This document shows, piece after piece, positions 11,710 to 24,182 of a stretch of 64,000 nt of DNA. Position 1 is the first letter of the stretch; every line of letters begins with the position of its first letter. Origin of the DNA: Rallus limicola (taxonomy: Eukaryota > Chordata > Aves > Gruiformes > Rallidae); assembly GCA_022605955.1 (NCBI GenBank), contig JAKCOZ010000007.1, forward strand, positions 12,591,501-12,655,500. Direction: 5' to 3'. Under the pieces are notes generated by a model that saw only the letters and a list, made by a program, of their open reading frames with translations, had not been told where the DNA came from and did not search any database. A program made the translations under genes and the position numbers.

Positions 11710-14700
11710 ACCCATGGGTTTGTTTTTTTTTTTGTTGATTTGCTTTGTTTTGTTTTCTTTAAATTATTGGGTTCAGAAGATATTTTTATGCTTTAGTATA
11801 GTTTAGAATCCATGGCAAAAGGTAGAATTGGTATATAGAAAAAGAGGTATCTGTCAAAATGGGTGATCCTGTCTAATTAAGGACCAAGCAGAGGGGCCTT
11901 CCAAGAGAAGAGAGGTAATGCTAGGTAGTAATGTGTGCAGAATGTTACAGCTCATAGGGAAAACAGCTATGACATTGGTATCTAATGTCACAAAAGCAAA
12001 CTATGCTATCCAGAATGGTAAGTGCCAAAAGCAACTAAATTTAAATGCAGATTAAATAAAAAATATGTTATTCCTATTTAAAATGCAGCACAACTGAGAA
12101 CAGGAGCAGACTTGCACTTTCCTATGTGTTTCATCTCAGTGTTGTCAGTTTTCCAATGGATGATTTTGGTCAGCATGTCAAAATTAAAATGAGTGTGTAT
12201 ACTCAATTTAAATTGTCAAGGCTAAACAACCTCTATTTCATACAACAATATTTTTCAGTGTGCACCATCTGTTTTGTTGAAATGCAGCTCACAAAAATTA
12301 TTTCCCTAAAATACGAAATAAATCTCCTTCCTCAAATGTTATCATCCAGTTGAAAATCATTACAATGATGTCTCTGTACAGTTAACCAGGCTTTACCAAT
12401 GAAATTAGATTTATAAGTCACACAGCAATAGAAACATTTCATCATTCTTTCTCCTGTGACACTCAAAAGATAGAGAGGAGTGTTTCTTTAATATATGTCT
12501 ATTTATAAACTTGTAAAGATCTCTTTGGTTGAAGGTCAGGAACAAGCTTTATTACAAGAAAACTAGCTTATTTATATCCAAAGTTTACTTCATGATATAA
12601 AGAAATAAATTTTGGTAAACTCTTCAGAGTAATTTTAAATTTCAATATTGTACAATATAAAATTATAATTTTACAATAATCACTATTTATTTATTTTCCT
12701 CTTTTTCCCATTTTATAATTGCTAAGCCTTTCTCACACCACATAGAATTGAGGTTTTGAAAGTCTGTGGCTACATGAACAACAACTAATAACATGCAAAA
12801 TTTTGTGTCCTAGTGAATTTTGTCTGACAATAAAACAGATATCCATACCACTTTTCAGACCTGCTCACACAGGGCTTCATGTGACTTTAATGGAATCATC
12901 AATATAAAAAGAACCCCAAAACCTGCAGGTTCTCTTTCACTGAATAGTGACACAGTAAAAGGGTATCCAGTCCACAGGTATACAGCAGTTCCCAACACTC
13001 CCAAGAAAACACCCCCAACACTTCCTACTCTGTCTCCCTGGCAACATCTCCTTTATTCTGCCCTTGCCAAAGCCATTGTTGCTTTCTTTCTTTCTCACTC
13101 TGCTGGATTCAGCCTAAGAAAAGATGTAGCCAGCAGTGATGAGATCTGGGTCATTAAGCAAGACACAGTAAATAGAACCCTTAATAAATTAGATTTTCAT
13201 GTAAGAGATTTCTACTCAGTAGAAATAAGATCCTAGAGAAAGGAACTTAGCTATTTTTTTTCTGTCGTGAACTCCAGATGATACTTCTTCTCAATTTGTC
13301 TTTGTGATATAGGTATCATTTCAGGGGCAAAGAGCAGTTTTCCAGATCTAATAAAACTTTATTCAAAGCACAATGCATTATGAAGTCTCATGTAGATTAT
13401 ATATCCAGGTATTAAGTTTGAAGATGTTAACATGGAATCTTAAATACTTTATTACTATTTTGTAATTTCAATGCAGTTATTTTTTTTCTTTTAATGGAAA
13501 TATGTTTAATTTGGAGATTTCAAAAGTGCTCTATTCAGTGTAACCAAAGTAATAAACCCACCATGACAGAGCATAGAAATTTTTCTTACATATTTCAGTA
13601 AACCTTGTGTCCAGACCTAATACGTTCGCATTTTCCTTCAAGTTAACCAGCACAAAATTCTCAAATTAAATGCACAACCTGCATAGGTACCTCATTCACG
13701 CAATGAAACATGGATCTGGAGGCACTGTATGTGAATGCTTGTCAGATATTTTGACAAGACACTGCTACCTCCTGACAAAGCAGACAAACAGGAAAGTCAC
13801 AACTGATAAACACGAAATCTACTAAATAGTGTATGATCTCATGAAGTTATTTCCATCTGTATTACCAGGCGATTAACTTCTTGATCATCTCAGAAAATAC
13901 TACTGAAGATTCAGGGATGTTATCTTGTGATCAGGTAAGAATATTACGGACAGAGTGACTTTGAGGACAACTCTCAGAAAGGATCTACTCCCAAAGAGCA
14001 AGATCAACTATATTCATTACATTAAACACATTTAAAATATTTCCCTTAAAAATATGCTGACTGTTTTGTAGAGATTGTGTTTTCTGGTTTGTTGATTTTT
14101 CTGGTTTACCTTTTAGCTGAGATATTTTTAGAAAATGAAACCATAGAAAAAGTTTACCTCCAATCTTTTTAAATGAATAAATATTCTTCATAGTGTGAAG
14201 TTAGGGTGCTCATCTGGATAAATGGTGATCCAGATGTTCCTGGTGAATTAACGAGAAAAGGTTGGATATGTGTTTTTTCTTCTGCCAGACTTTTAAAAAG
14301 TGACTGAAAAAAATATTTCCAGTTAATATTTTTAATCATTGTCATCATCATATATGTTTTAATGGAAGTATTTCTTTTTAATAAGCCCTTGTTTTCTAAG
14401 AGTTTACTGGAAATTAAGTCAAAGACCCCCACCCCCAAATCCTAACCATGTCTACTTGCAAATTTTAATTTTAAATATATTCTGTGCAAGTATTAAGACA
14501 GTGTTACTCCAAAGAAAGCTACACTGAAATAGTAGAAATGCTTGCTACTTAATATTTTTCCCAAGACTATTTTAAAAATTACAGTAGCAATTGAAATTAC
14601 TGGTCTATGATACCAGTAGCAAATTGCATATGATTGGTACCTACTACAATGATTTATAAGTAAGATTCCCCATGAGCTTTGCAACTATGATATACTTTCA

Positions 14701-15198
14701 GATATGAAATGTTTACACTGCTAAATATACAGTGCTGATCTGTCAAATTGCAGAGTATTATTTGGCAAAAATACTTCAATTTACTGTTGAGAAGAGGATA
14801 ACAGTGTCATAATGAAGAGATGACTGAGACCTACTCACAGGTGAACAAATAACAGTAAATTGTTATTGTGTGATCCACAGCACTACCCAGGGTATGAACA
14901 AAGTATTTTTCCAGGGTATTTTCTTGCAAATGTTCCCTGTATGACTTCATGCTCTCTGAAGAAAATTATGCTTTCTGCCATCATCATTGCTATCTAAGGT
15001 CTGTTGAATAAAAGCCCCCAGAAGCTGGTTAAGTTGTATTCAAAGCAAGCATGCCTTTTAGATGTCCTTGAAATACTTTCTTAAACCACTGCTTTTATTC
15101 TTCTCGAGTCCTCTTTGGTACAGTGTGTCTGTCATCAGTTAACTGCTCAGTCAAAATACCCCATTCTTCTGTCTGAATCTTCATGAATGTGTCTATTT
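11710..15198. other. Unique AT-rich DNA, no gene recognised
   Basis: About 3.5 kb. The longest frame (12820-13236, 138 codons, plus strand) has no recognisable domain, no transmembrane pattern of interest and no splice or promoter context, so I regard it as chance. A/T homopolymer runs occur near 11725 and 13480. Confidence 0.5.
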
Positions 15199-15261
15199 CT
15201 GGGCTCTCCAGTTCAAGACAGGAAAAGAACTACTGGAGAGAGTCCAGTGGAGGTTCTACAA
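15199..15261 (+). mobile_element. Outer CR1, upstream part (interrupted)
   Basis: CR1 sequence beginning 'CTGGGCTCTCCAGTTCAAG' and running to 'AGTCCAGTGGAGGTTCTAC'. In intact CR1 the next motif is 'GATGATT' plus a G-rich stretch leading into 'GGAGCATCTC'. Here that continuation appears only at 15471, after another CR1 copy. This is the left part of a split element. Confidence 0.85.
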
Positions 15262-15470
15262 GTATAACTATATAAGGAGAAATTTTTTCACTGGGAGGGT
15301 GACAGAGCACTGGAAAAGGCTGCCCAGAGAGGTTGTGGAGTCTCCTTCTCTGGGGGCATTTAAAACCTGCCTGGATGCACTGCTGCATGATTTAGTCTAG
15401 GTGATCCTGCTCTGGGAGGCAGGTTGGACTTTTGAGTTCCCTTCCAACTCCTAATGTTCTGGGATTCTGT
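15262..15470 (+). mobile_element. Inner CR1 inserted into another CR1
   Basis: A short CR1 3' end: 'TTTTCACTGGGAGGGTGACA', 'CTGCCCAGAGAGGTTGTGG', a 3' untranslated stretch with 'CCCTTCCAACTCC', and terminal octamers ending 'GGGATTCTGT' at 15470. It lies between two parts of the same outer CR1 and in the same orientation, so it was inserted later. The exact junction on the right is ambiguous by a few bases because the CR1 end ('TGTGAT') and the outer sequence ('GATGATT') overlap. Confidence 0.85.
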
Positions 15471-15880
15471 GATGATTGGGGGATGGGAGCATCTCTTGCA
15501 TGAGCAAAGGCTGAGAGAGCTGGAGCTGTTTAGATTGCAAAAGACTAAGAGGGGATCTCATCAATACTTATAAATAAGAGGTGGATGTCAAGGGGATGGG
15601 GCCAGATTCTTCTCAGTGATGCCCAGTGATAGAACAAGGAACAATAGGCACAACCTGGAACACAGGAAATTACAGCTGAACATGAGAAAAAGCTTTGTTT
15701 TGAGTGTGACAGAGGAGGTGACAGTCTGCCCAGAGAGGTTGTGGAGTCTCCTTTTATGTAGATATTAAAAAGCTGTCTGGATGCGGTCCTGTGAAACCTG
15801 CTTGAGACAATGCTGCTTTAGCAGAGGAATTGAACATGATGGTCTCCAAAGGTCCCTTCCAACCTCTGTGTTTCTGTGAT
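15471..15880 (+). mobile_element. Outer CR1, downstream part
   Basis: Continuation of the element interrupted at 15261: a diverged 'GATGATTGGGGGATGGGAGC', then 'AAGGCTGAGAGAGCTGGAGC', the tail of ORF2, and a 3' end with 'GGTCCCTTCCAACCTCTG' and terminal octamers at about 15868-15880. The reading frame is broken in several places. It is older than the inner copy, since it was already present when the inner copy landed. Confidence 0.9.
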
Positions 15881-18800
15881 CTTGGGCATTCCAGATAATA
15901 CAGGACTTGTTACTAGTCATCTGGCATCCCATCTGACTCAGAATAGGCTTAGTTGTGATCTTCACTGGAATAGTTCTAGGTGATAAATGTAATTTTCATA
16001 TAAGATAAAATATTCACATTTGTACAATAGCATAATAAGCCTTTTTTAAAATTTATTTACAAGTGTTATTCTAGTCTTCTAGAAGTTATCCCAGCAACTT
16101 TTCTGTTAGAATTATTAAAAAACTTTCAAGATAAAGTAGTGTATGAGGAAACAGAACTTGGGTTCTACGAATGGGTTTGGAAGAGGTAACATGGTCTCCT
16201 CTAGGAACTAATTAATAACCTCCCTGTTTGTTAGTCCCAAGCTGGTTGCAAACTAGCAAATCAGTTAATTTACTGAACAGCTTCTAGACTTCACTTGATT
16301 TGAGAGGGCCCAAAACTTAATCGATGGGATCAAGAATCTTGGGTGACTATATTTAAAAGAAACTTAGTTGGGCAGAACACCAGAAAATCTCATCTTTCAA
16401 AATCAAATGTGATCTTCATAGTGATATACCTGTTTTGCCCTTGTGAATCCTGATAATTATTTCATGTGTAAAATGCTGCGAGAGTTATTCTTAATTTTAA
16501 ATATGAAAGAAGCTGGTGCAAGCACAGAGACTTTACAGATTTCAACAAGCATGGTATGTGAGTTCAGGTGGCTTTTTCATCTTCCACCAATATTGTTGCA
16601 TCCTTTAGTTCACATATGATTGGACACACTGTCAAGCAAAAAGTGAGTGTAAGACCAAGCACTGACTTACTGCCTATGCAATTCTGCCTGGGTTCAATAA
16701 GCATTTATCCTAGTCCACATTAATACATGAACTAAATATTGTGCACAGGGCACGAGCACATGATGCTTATCACAGGGTTTTTCAGCACTGGGCCTAGAAA
16801 CACAATTTTTCCTCTGCTATAATTTGGATCTATGGTAATATTTTCTGTGCAAAAACATAGCCACTGTCTTTGGATCACCAGCCCAAGTCTGCAGTCCTGC
16901 TCAAAGACAATACAGAATTCTCATAGTTACATTCCAATCAAATGTTGGTTTGATTTCTTTGTTTTCCCTTGTGGTTTTTAGACAAGGTTGATCGTTTGTA
17001 TAGTGAGAGATAGAACATGCAGACAGATCTTGTTTGTCTTGAGGAGTGTTGATAAGGAATTTTAGCAACAGGCAACAGTAACATGCAGCTTCATACACTG
17101 TTCTTTTAAGTTTTCCAAATTCTAGTCCCTATGTGAGAGCTTGCATGTGATTCAGGTGTGGTTGTAAGGACTTTTTTTTTTAAATAATGCGGTAGGTTTT
17201 AATATCTTTGAATGTTTAATGAAATCCTGTAGCCACATAATGATGTAATGAATAAAGTGGCTGTGATAAAGTCTTTTTTAATATAAAACTCCATTTTTGT
17301 TCAGTTCTGAGTAATCACCAATTAATGAAATATCCGTTTACATTTTGAAACCGGGTGTAGAGGAGAATTGTCCTAAATCCACCCACTCTTAACTTTTCAG
17401 ATTGCTAACTTAAGTAATAGAAACAGGAATCTCTTAGAAAGGGAGCAATTTTACTTCTGCTTGGACCTTTACAAAAGCATAGTAGGATAGTGATCATCCC
17501 GACCCTATAATGTCAGTAATAATTTGTAAATGTCTGGTCAAAGCTGGGCTGGCAGGGTGGTTAGTTTAGAAGAGGAAGAATAAAAGGTGATTTCATGCTG
17601 GTTTTTGTACTAGAAGCATGTGATGAGAACGAGGATTTTTTTTTTTAAGCATCTTTAAGGCTGCTATGTGATTTTTTTCCATCTATTTTTCTAAAGAGCT
17701 TGAGTCACATATGTATAAAAACTAAATTGAGTGAGAGCAAAGTTTTCCCTTCGTGCACATTCTAGGATATATTAGTACACCAGTGATGCTTATATTAAAT
17801 TTTATGCAATTTCTAACCTTTAAAGGGTAACAGAAGAGATTTATGTCATGCAACAGCAGGGTATTTTAGGCCCATAGTTCTTCATGTCCTGATGCTCTCA
17901 CAAAAAAGTATGATAAAGTTTAAAGTTTAGTATTAGTCATCTAAAATTTCCTTTGGCTAGACAAAAGAAGCAAGAGTGGTAGAAATCTTCAGTAGCTATG
18001 GTGACTTTTACTCTGGGATAGGCTGTATTTTGACTTAAAGTGATCTGTATACCCCGAGTTTGGAAATATTCAGGAGCCAGAGGATGCAATTGTAAATAGA
18101 TTCAAAAGACTTTTTCACTGGGTGATTTTATGGTCATAAACACCAAGGTCATTTTTGATGGAAGAGTCAAGGGAAGCAGATGTGATCTTAATGAAGGTTT
18201 TTAGTAGGAAACCAGACATGCTGAGCTCATGTCGACAAATTGGCTGGTTCCAAACCCAGGTTTAATCAAAATAATAATCACTCTACACAGTTTTAATTAA
18301 ATGTTGCAATGTTCTATTAAACTCTAGATAACAATGTAATTATGTGAGTGGACAAAAGTATTAAGAACTCCAGGCAAGTTATCCAACAAGCTGGTTTAAA
18401 TCATCACCTGCTAGTAAACAAGGAACTTTGGCAATGTATATGTCATAACAAACAAAATTAAAAACTGATCGTACTGTGAAGTAAAAGAAGTCCATGTTTT
18501 TATATCTGTAACACATTCTGTTCTGAGTTCACAGATCACAACAGGTATTTCCAATAATAATGAAGTTGTCTAACAGTTTATTTGCAAGTATATCATATTT
18601 GTAGGGAAAACTAAGGAGCAACTAAACTTTAAGTATTGCCTCAGCTGTAAGCACTTACCCTCAGCCTAATATTCAGCAAGAAAAAATAATTAGTATGTTT
18701 TCTTCTTGAGGGGATAATAAATAATCCTACTAAATGCAGTCAGGTACTGAAAAAAATTGTCATTGAAACCTCTAGAAATTCATAAAACAAAATATAATAA

Positions 18801-19475
18801 AATTTGAATTATATAGTAAAAGCTAGTATATAGGTCTTAAAGTGCTTAAATCAGTCATTCACTCACTACCAAAAGGTCTAGACTTACTGGTGAAACATCA
18901 GCACATTACAGAATTAGGTTCCAAGTTTCGCTTGACATTTATGATAGGAAACAGCTTCTACAGGAGAGGGAAACCAGTAATCTTCAGTGAGGGCAAGTAA
19001 TATGGGCATCAGTACCAGTGAAGTTTGGAGAGCTGTCAGGTTCTTCAGAAGAGATTCAGCTTTAAAAAGAATGAGATTCACTGGACTATGCAATTTACAA
19101 TTGATCCCACAACATTTTTAACAATACAGAAGAATAAACTGATCTGGCTTTTTGAGTTCAAACTCAGATTACCATAAAAATAATCGACAAGCAATTTGAA
19201 GTATGAATCCAGCTCCCAGTCAAACAGAAAAAAACCCAGATTGCTGTTATAGAAGTGTCACTGGGTGACACATTTATTATTATCTTCCAAATTCTTGCAG
19301 TTAAACTAAAGGTAAATCTGGGAAGACATAGCAAATGAGATGGCTGATGACTATGATGGTCTTCTCAGATAAACTTTGTACACAAAGAGGACTTTGATCT
19401 CTCTTTGATCTCTAGTAAAAGTGAGGTTTTGAAGAAAGTAGTTCCTTGCAAGATGGGTGAAATTCCTAAGAAAAT
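15881..19475. other. Unique AT-rich DNA, nothing recognised
   Basis: About 3.6 kb without a recognised gene or repeat. Open frames are short and featureless. Confidence 0.55.
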
Positions 19476-19571
19476 CATAGAATCATAGGGTTGGAAGGGA
19501 CCTCGAGAGATCATCAGGTCCAACCCCCCTGCCAAAGCAGGCTCCCTAGCTCATATTGCACAGATAGACTT
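19476..19571 (-). mobile_element. CR1 3'-end fragment (antisense)
   Basis: Forward 'ATCATAGAATCATAGGGTTG' starts the reverse complement of a CR1 3' end, followed by 'GGAAGGGACCTCGAGAGATC' and 'GCTCCCTAGCTCATATTGCA'. The last motif matches the complement of the 3' region of the CR1 at 49.4-50.9 kb, so it is the same or a close subfamily. Fewer than 100 bp remain. Confidence 0.92.
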
Positions 19572-20689
19572 GTTGCACCAATGTTATCTTCAATTTCTAC
19601 ATGCAAAGCAATAAAGCATATGGTCAAAGAAATCTTCACCAGGGAAATGTCAACTTGTAGAGCCTCACTTTAGCTAGCCTGAATGTAATGCCACAGGTTC
19701 ACTTTCATTCGTTCATACCATGCACAGAGAAAGTGCTCATTTCCAGAGCACATGTTGGTAATATGGAGTCAGAGCAGAGAGGAGTCACAGCCTTTCACAG
19801 TGTAAGAATGACTTAAAAGAAGATGGGACAGAATAAGATAGTATCTTCCTGGGTAACAGCACAGAGTTAAGGAGAATGATAACAAAATAATAAATAGATC
19901 TGCTGCTAATCTGTATTAATGATAATTTTATTTTATTCCTATGATAAATTAATCTATAGGCTCACACGTATCTTCTGTCACTCCACAGAGCTACATACAA
20001 CAGTTCAACAATCCCGTATCACTCTTAGTTGTCTTCAGTCAGATGCTTAATTCCTATGGATCATTCTAATACTAATTTCACCATATACAGAAATTTACTA
20101 TCATGGATATCATGCTAAATTCCTTATGTCACCTTTTCACTGGTAACTTATTTGTACATTAAACATTGTTGCTCTAACTAAGGTAGAAAAATGCCTATGT
20201 GTATGTCTATTTTTCTTTGTATCCTTTCTAAACCTTGAATAATAGTAATTCTAGTCAATAAAGAATTTTTTTTTTAATTAAAGCATTAGAATCTGCACTC
20301 TTAGAATGAAAACATTTGATCTCTTTCCCTTTAATGACAACTGCAGAGCTGCAGGCCTCCACATTTTGCAGCTTTCTCTGCTCGTTCAAAACTAGTTAAA
20401 TGCTTTTCTGATGTACATGGGTGTGAAATGTTGAATTTGTCCTGTAATAACCTTTTCTGGATGAAGTAGAGTGTCACAGCACACCCTTGTTTTGAAATCA
20501 AACATCTTATCTTTCTCAATAGTTCAGTTTCCTTCGGCAAGAACAGCGTGTTCCTGTGTTAATCAAGAATGACTATATAACATTAAAAATCCAATATTGG
20601 TTTTATTATTCTATATTTTTGATAGTGAAAAAAAAATTGGTGGGACAGTGAGAACTGCCAGTAGATCAGAAGTAGAACTGAACATCATC
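19572..20689. other. Unique AT-rich DNA, nothing recognised
   Basis: No recognised gene or repeat. A minus-strand 69-codon frame at 20331-20540 is featureless. Confidence 0.55.
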
Positions 20690-21463
20690 ATTCAACAAAA
20701 GCAAGTGTAAGTCTTGCACCTTGGAGGGAACAACCGTTTGTATCAGTACAGGCTGGGGGATGACCCTCTGGAGAGAGCTCTGTGGAGAAGGACCTGGGGG
20801 TCCTGGTTGATGACAGGTTGGCTATGAGCCAGCAGTGTGCCCTGGTGGCTAAGAGAGCCAATGGGATCCTGGGGTGCATCAGGAGGAGTGTGGCCAGCAG
20901 GTCGAAGTAGGTTATCCTCCCCCTCTACTCTGCCCTGGTCAGGCCCCACCTGGAGTATTGTGTCCAGTTCTGGGCTCCCTGGTATAAAAAGGACAGGGAT
21001 CTCCTGGAGAGAGTCCAAAGAAGGGCTACGAGGATGATTAAGGGCCTGGAGCATCTCCTCTATAAGGAAAGGCTGAATAAGTTGGGACTGTTCAGCCTTG
21101 AGAAGAGAAGACTAAGAGGGGACCTAATTAAAGTCTATCATTATCTTAAGCATGGGATGCAGAGGGAATCAGCCAGCCCCTTTTCAGTGGTCTGTGGAGA
21201 TAGGACAAAGGGCAATGGCTGCAAGTTGGAGCACAGGAAGTTCTGCACCAACATGGGGAAAAACTTTTCCACAGTGAGGGTGACAGAGCCCTGGGACAGG
21301 CTGCCCAGGGGGGTTGTGGAGTCTCCTTCTCTGGAGAGATTCAAGACCCGTCTGGATGCCTATCTGTGTGATGTGTCCTAGGGAGTCTGCTTTGGCAGGG
21401 GGGTTGGACCCGGTGACCTCTGGAGGTCCCTTCCAACCCCTACAATTCTATGATTCTATGATT
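20690..21463 (+). mobile_element. CR1 LINE, long 3' fragment
   Basis: About 775 bp of CR1: the last part of ORF2 and the 3' untranslated end with clear terminal octamers ('ACAATTCTATGATTCTATGA'). It starts inside ORF2 downstream of the reverse-transcriptase core ('CAAGTGTAAGTCTTGCACC'). The frame at 21034-21381 is still open and shows '[16 protein letters not shown]' and '[14 protein letters not shown]', the usual CR1 C-terminal motifs. It is very similar along its whole length to 50.1-50.86 kb, so both are the same subfamily. A young-looking but 5'-truncated and inactive copy. Confidence 0.95.
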
Positions 21464-23136
21464 TCTTCTTTCTACCTTGACAGAATAATAGGGAAGTTGA
21501 CTACCATCTATAATACCTGCTCATGATTCTCCAGAGGTGGAAAGATGTTAGCAGATAATAACAGGTGTAGGTGACTATCAGACCAAAAATAAATATTTTT
21601 TTTCTTATTAACAATCAGACAAACAACATCTGCCATTGAATGCACATAAAAGGATGGATTACTATGGGGAGATTGTTTCCCTTCTTTAAAGAATGATTGA
21701 GAAACCGTGCATCTACAATTATATTTGACAAAGGAGTAACTGCTGCTGAATTCCAGTTCTAAGTTTTGGACTTGGGCTGCATCCATTTTTTGATCTCTGT
21801 CGTGTGGGTCTAAAGATGTGATTTACCTGAGCTCCTTTTGGTGCCTAATATAGATATCTATATATACACACATAAATGATGCACTATATATACTGTACAT
21901 ACAGATACACTGAAAATTTTACAGATTTGTATGTCATATTAAATCAGTTACCAAAGCCTTATTTACAACATATTCAGAAGGTTGACAAAATGCAAACACC
22001 ATAAAGTGTTTGACTTCAAGGTCTTCAGTGTAGTAGCGTGAAATTTACCTTTGCTAATGGTGTATCCCATTAGCTAACCTACATCTATCTGTTTAAAGAT
22101 GCATTAGGAAAAGAACTAATATTACAGATATATCAGAGAGTGGTAACAGCTATTGCTTGCCTTTTACATGAATTTGTGTTTGTACTCCTTCCATTGAAAC
22201 AGTGTATAAGCACCAACTTCAATCACAGAATGACAAGGTGTGAGCCCGCTATGACACACTTAAAAAGAATATATTTCTTTTTTTTTTAGAATGTAACATA
22301 AAAGCTGAATTAAAAGATTGTACATATCATAGTGTATATATAATCTGAAATGCAATTATCAGGATATAACACATCCTAAGAAATGGGGTGGGGGATGGAA
22401 AGTGATACTTCAAGGTTCCATCAGTATCTGTGATTCTTCTATCATTCACTATTTACCAAAGGAGAAAAACCATGCAAAAATGTCTAAGAGCTGTGATATA
22501 TCTTTGACCCTTTGAAAAGGTTATGGAAGTATTATAGGGAAGATACACAATGAAAGGTTTGTTCACTGATCCAGAAATAATGGACAGTCATGATCAACTT
22601 GTGTTTGCTCTAGTTCTAGGAGGAAATACCAAGTACTAACAGCCTTATGGTTGCAAATAGTCCTGTTGTAAAAGATCCTCTATTGTCTTTTTTATTAGCG
22701 TAGGTACAACAGTTTAGTTATGCAGTAATAATTCTACTTCAGTCACATAAACTGCTGGAAAGAGAAATCGGCACAAAGGAAGAGATATCCTCTATCTGCA
22801 CTATTGGTTACTCATAAAAGAATTTTTCCTGATAGCTTCTCTGTGTCAAAGCGATTTCTAATGGGATATTCCTGAACCTTTGTTTAAGCTCATTTAAAAT
22901 TTATGTCACACTGTATCAGTTTCTCATCCTCAGAAAAGCTCAGATGTAGGACTTTTCAGAAAAAAGGTGAAATATATTTAATTTTACTAGGTTTTGTACC
23001 AGTTTCATATTTGCATCATTCTTATTTCTCAATGAGATCAGGGTAAGGACCTTGAAGTAGTTATTTGTTGAAGTAAGATATAATCCTGTTACTAAACCTC
23101 TGAGTGACTGTGCAAATTCTGAAAACTCAGTAAATT
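21464..23136. other. Unique AT-rich DNA, nothing recognised
   Basis: No gene or dispersed repeat recognised. There is a short TA/CA-rich stretch around 21850-21880. Confidence 0.55.
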
Positions 23137-23260
23137 CATAGATTCACCAAGCTTAAGAACAGAAAGGATTATCAGGTTAGGTTCAGTCTGTGTAGCACTA
23201 GCCATTGCAGTTGATCAAGTTGACCAATTGATTCCTAATTATATTTTACCACAAGTATCT
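23137..23260 (-). mobile_element. Ancient CR1-L-like 3' fragment
   Basis: Forward 'CATAGATTC' plus 'CAGAAAGGATTATCAGGTTA' and 'CAGTCTGTGTAGCACTAGCC' follows the pattern of the reverse-complemented 3' end of the old CR1 group shared by birds, crocodilians and turtles, whose end differs from the ATTCTATG octamers of the younger copies here. It is heavily diverged, so this is a family-level match from memory. It may extend further right towards 23300. Confidence 0.6.
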
Positions 23261-23387
23261 TCTATTAAATGACTCCTGAAATCATCAGTCACAATACTGG
23301 AATCTGAATATTGCACTTAAATGATCGTTGTGATGGTACTAGAACTGAGACATCAGGGCAGCAAGTGTCACAGTCATGGTGGCTCTG

Positions 23388-23467
23388 CAGGATAAAGTGT
23401 CATTACAGTTATCATCAGGATATTGGCAGCTATTTTTCTGTTGATTAATATTAACAGGATGCCACAG
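23388..23467. repeat. 80-bp direct repeat, left copy
   Basis: This segment, beginning 'CAGGATAAAGTGTCATTACA', ends exactly where the LTR of the provirus begins (TG at 23468). The same 80 bp recur at 27892-27971 directly after the broken pol gene, with three mismatches. It looks like host sequence duplicated on either side of the provirus, much longer than the 4-6 bp a retroviral integrase makes. Confidence 0.93.
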
Positions 23468-24061
23468 TGTCCTGATTTCAGTCAGGATAGAGTTAACTTC
23501 ATTTGTAGCAGCGATGGAATGCTGTGTTTGGGAGTTAAAATGAAAGCAGTGCTGATAACACCCTGATGTTTTAGTTGCAGTCAGACAGTCAAGGAGGGGT
23601 GAAGCCAGGACAGGTGACCCAGATGGGCCAAACAGAGTATTCCATGCCAATTACGTCCTGCCCAGGATAACGGGGGGCTGATGGGGGGAAGAAGGGGTAC
23701 GGTTCTGGGACGCGTGGTTCTTGGGGGGACGGTTGAGTTCTGGGACAGCTCTGGGTGGTATGGCCTGAGTTGTGTGGTTCGGTGAGAAACTGCATTGTGT
23801 ATCAATAGTTTCATATTCTTTTGCTTTAAAGTCCTGTTAGCATTGTTAGATTTTATCTTTCTGTTATCTTAGTAAACTATCCTTATCCCAACCCACGGGC
23901 CTCTTAGTTTCTTGGTTTTGGAGTTATTTGCCCCTTCCGTTTCCCTTCCCTTGTTTCCCCCCCCCCCCCCCCCCCCCCTTTTCCCTCTTCCCCTGCTCTT
24001 TTACTTTAAGGAGCAGGCAGCTGCGTGGATCTCAGCCCACAGACGGGGTGAAACCATGACA
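23468..24061 (+). mobile_element. 5' LTR of the provirus
   Basis: A 594-bp LTR with the standard ends: TG at 23468 ('TGTCCTGATTTCAGTCAGG') and CA at 24060-24061. Two bases further in the primer-binding leader begins. A candidate polyadenylation signal AGTAAA is at 23871-23876, followed by 'CCCAACCCACGGGCC', typical of the R/U5 region of this avian LTR group. A 22-base C run lies at 23957-23978. It is related to the solo LTR at 34634-35260 and the nested LTRs at 57949-59087, but clearly diverged from them. As the 3' LTR is missing, the age cannot be read from LTR divergence. Confidence 0.92.
23957..23978. repeat. Poly-C run of 22 in the LTR
   Basis: Twenty-two consecutive C within the R/U5 part of the LTR. 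The length may vary or be a sequencing approximation. Confidence 0.95.
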
Positions 24062-24068
24062 GTCTTTT

Positions 24069-24086
24069 TGGCGCCCAACGTGGGGC
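24069..24086 (+). promoter_or_regulatory. Primer-binding site, tRNA-Lys(1,2) type
   Basis: 'TGGCGCCCAACGTGGGGC' is an intact 18-base match to the classic complement of the 3' end of tRNA-Lys(1,2), the primer type used by Mason-Pfizer monkey virus and other betaretroviruses. It lies seven bases after the LTR's terminal CA. Minus-strand DNA synthesis would have started here. Confidence 0.93.
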
Positions 24087-24182
24087 TCGAAAGGTTGGGA
24101 TAATGGTAGATCTGACCCTGACCCGATTGTAATTTAGACAAAGTTGTGATAAATACTGTTGTTTAAGCTGTCTCCGATCACG

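Noticed and set aside
12820..13236. 138-codon open frame on the plus strand
   Set aside because: No domain, signal peptide or family resemblance, and no gene context. A frame of this length is plausible by chance in 64 kb.
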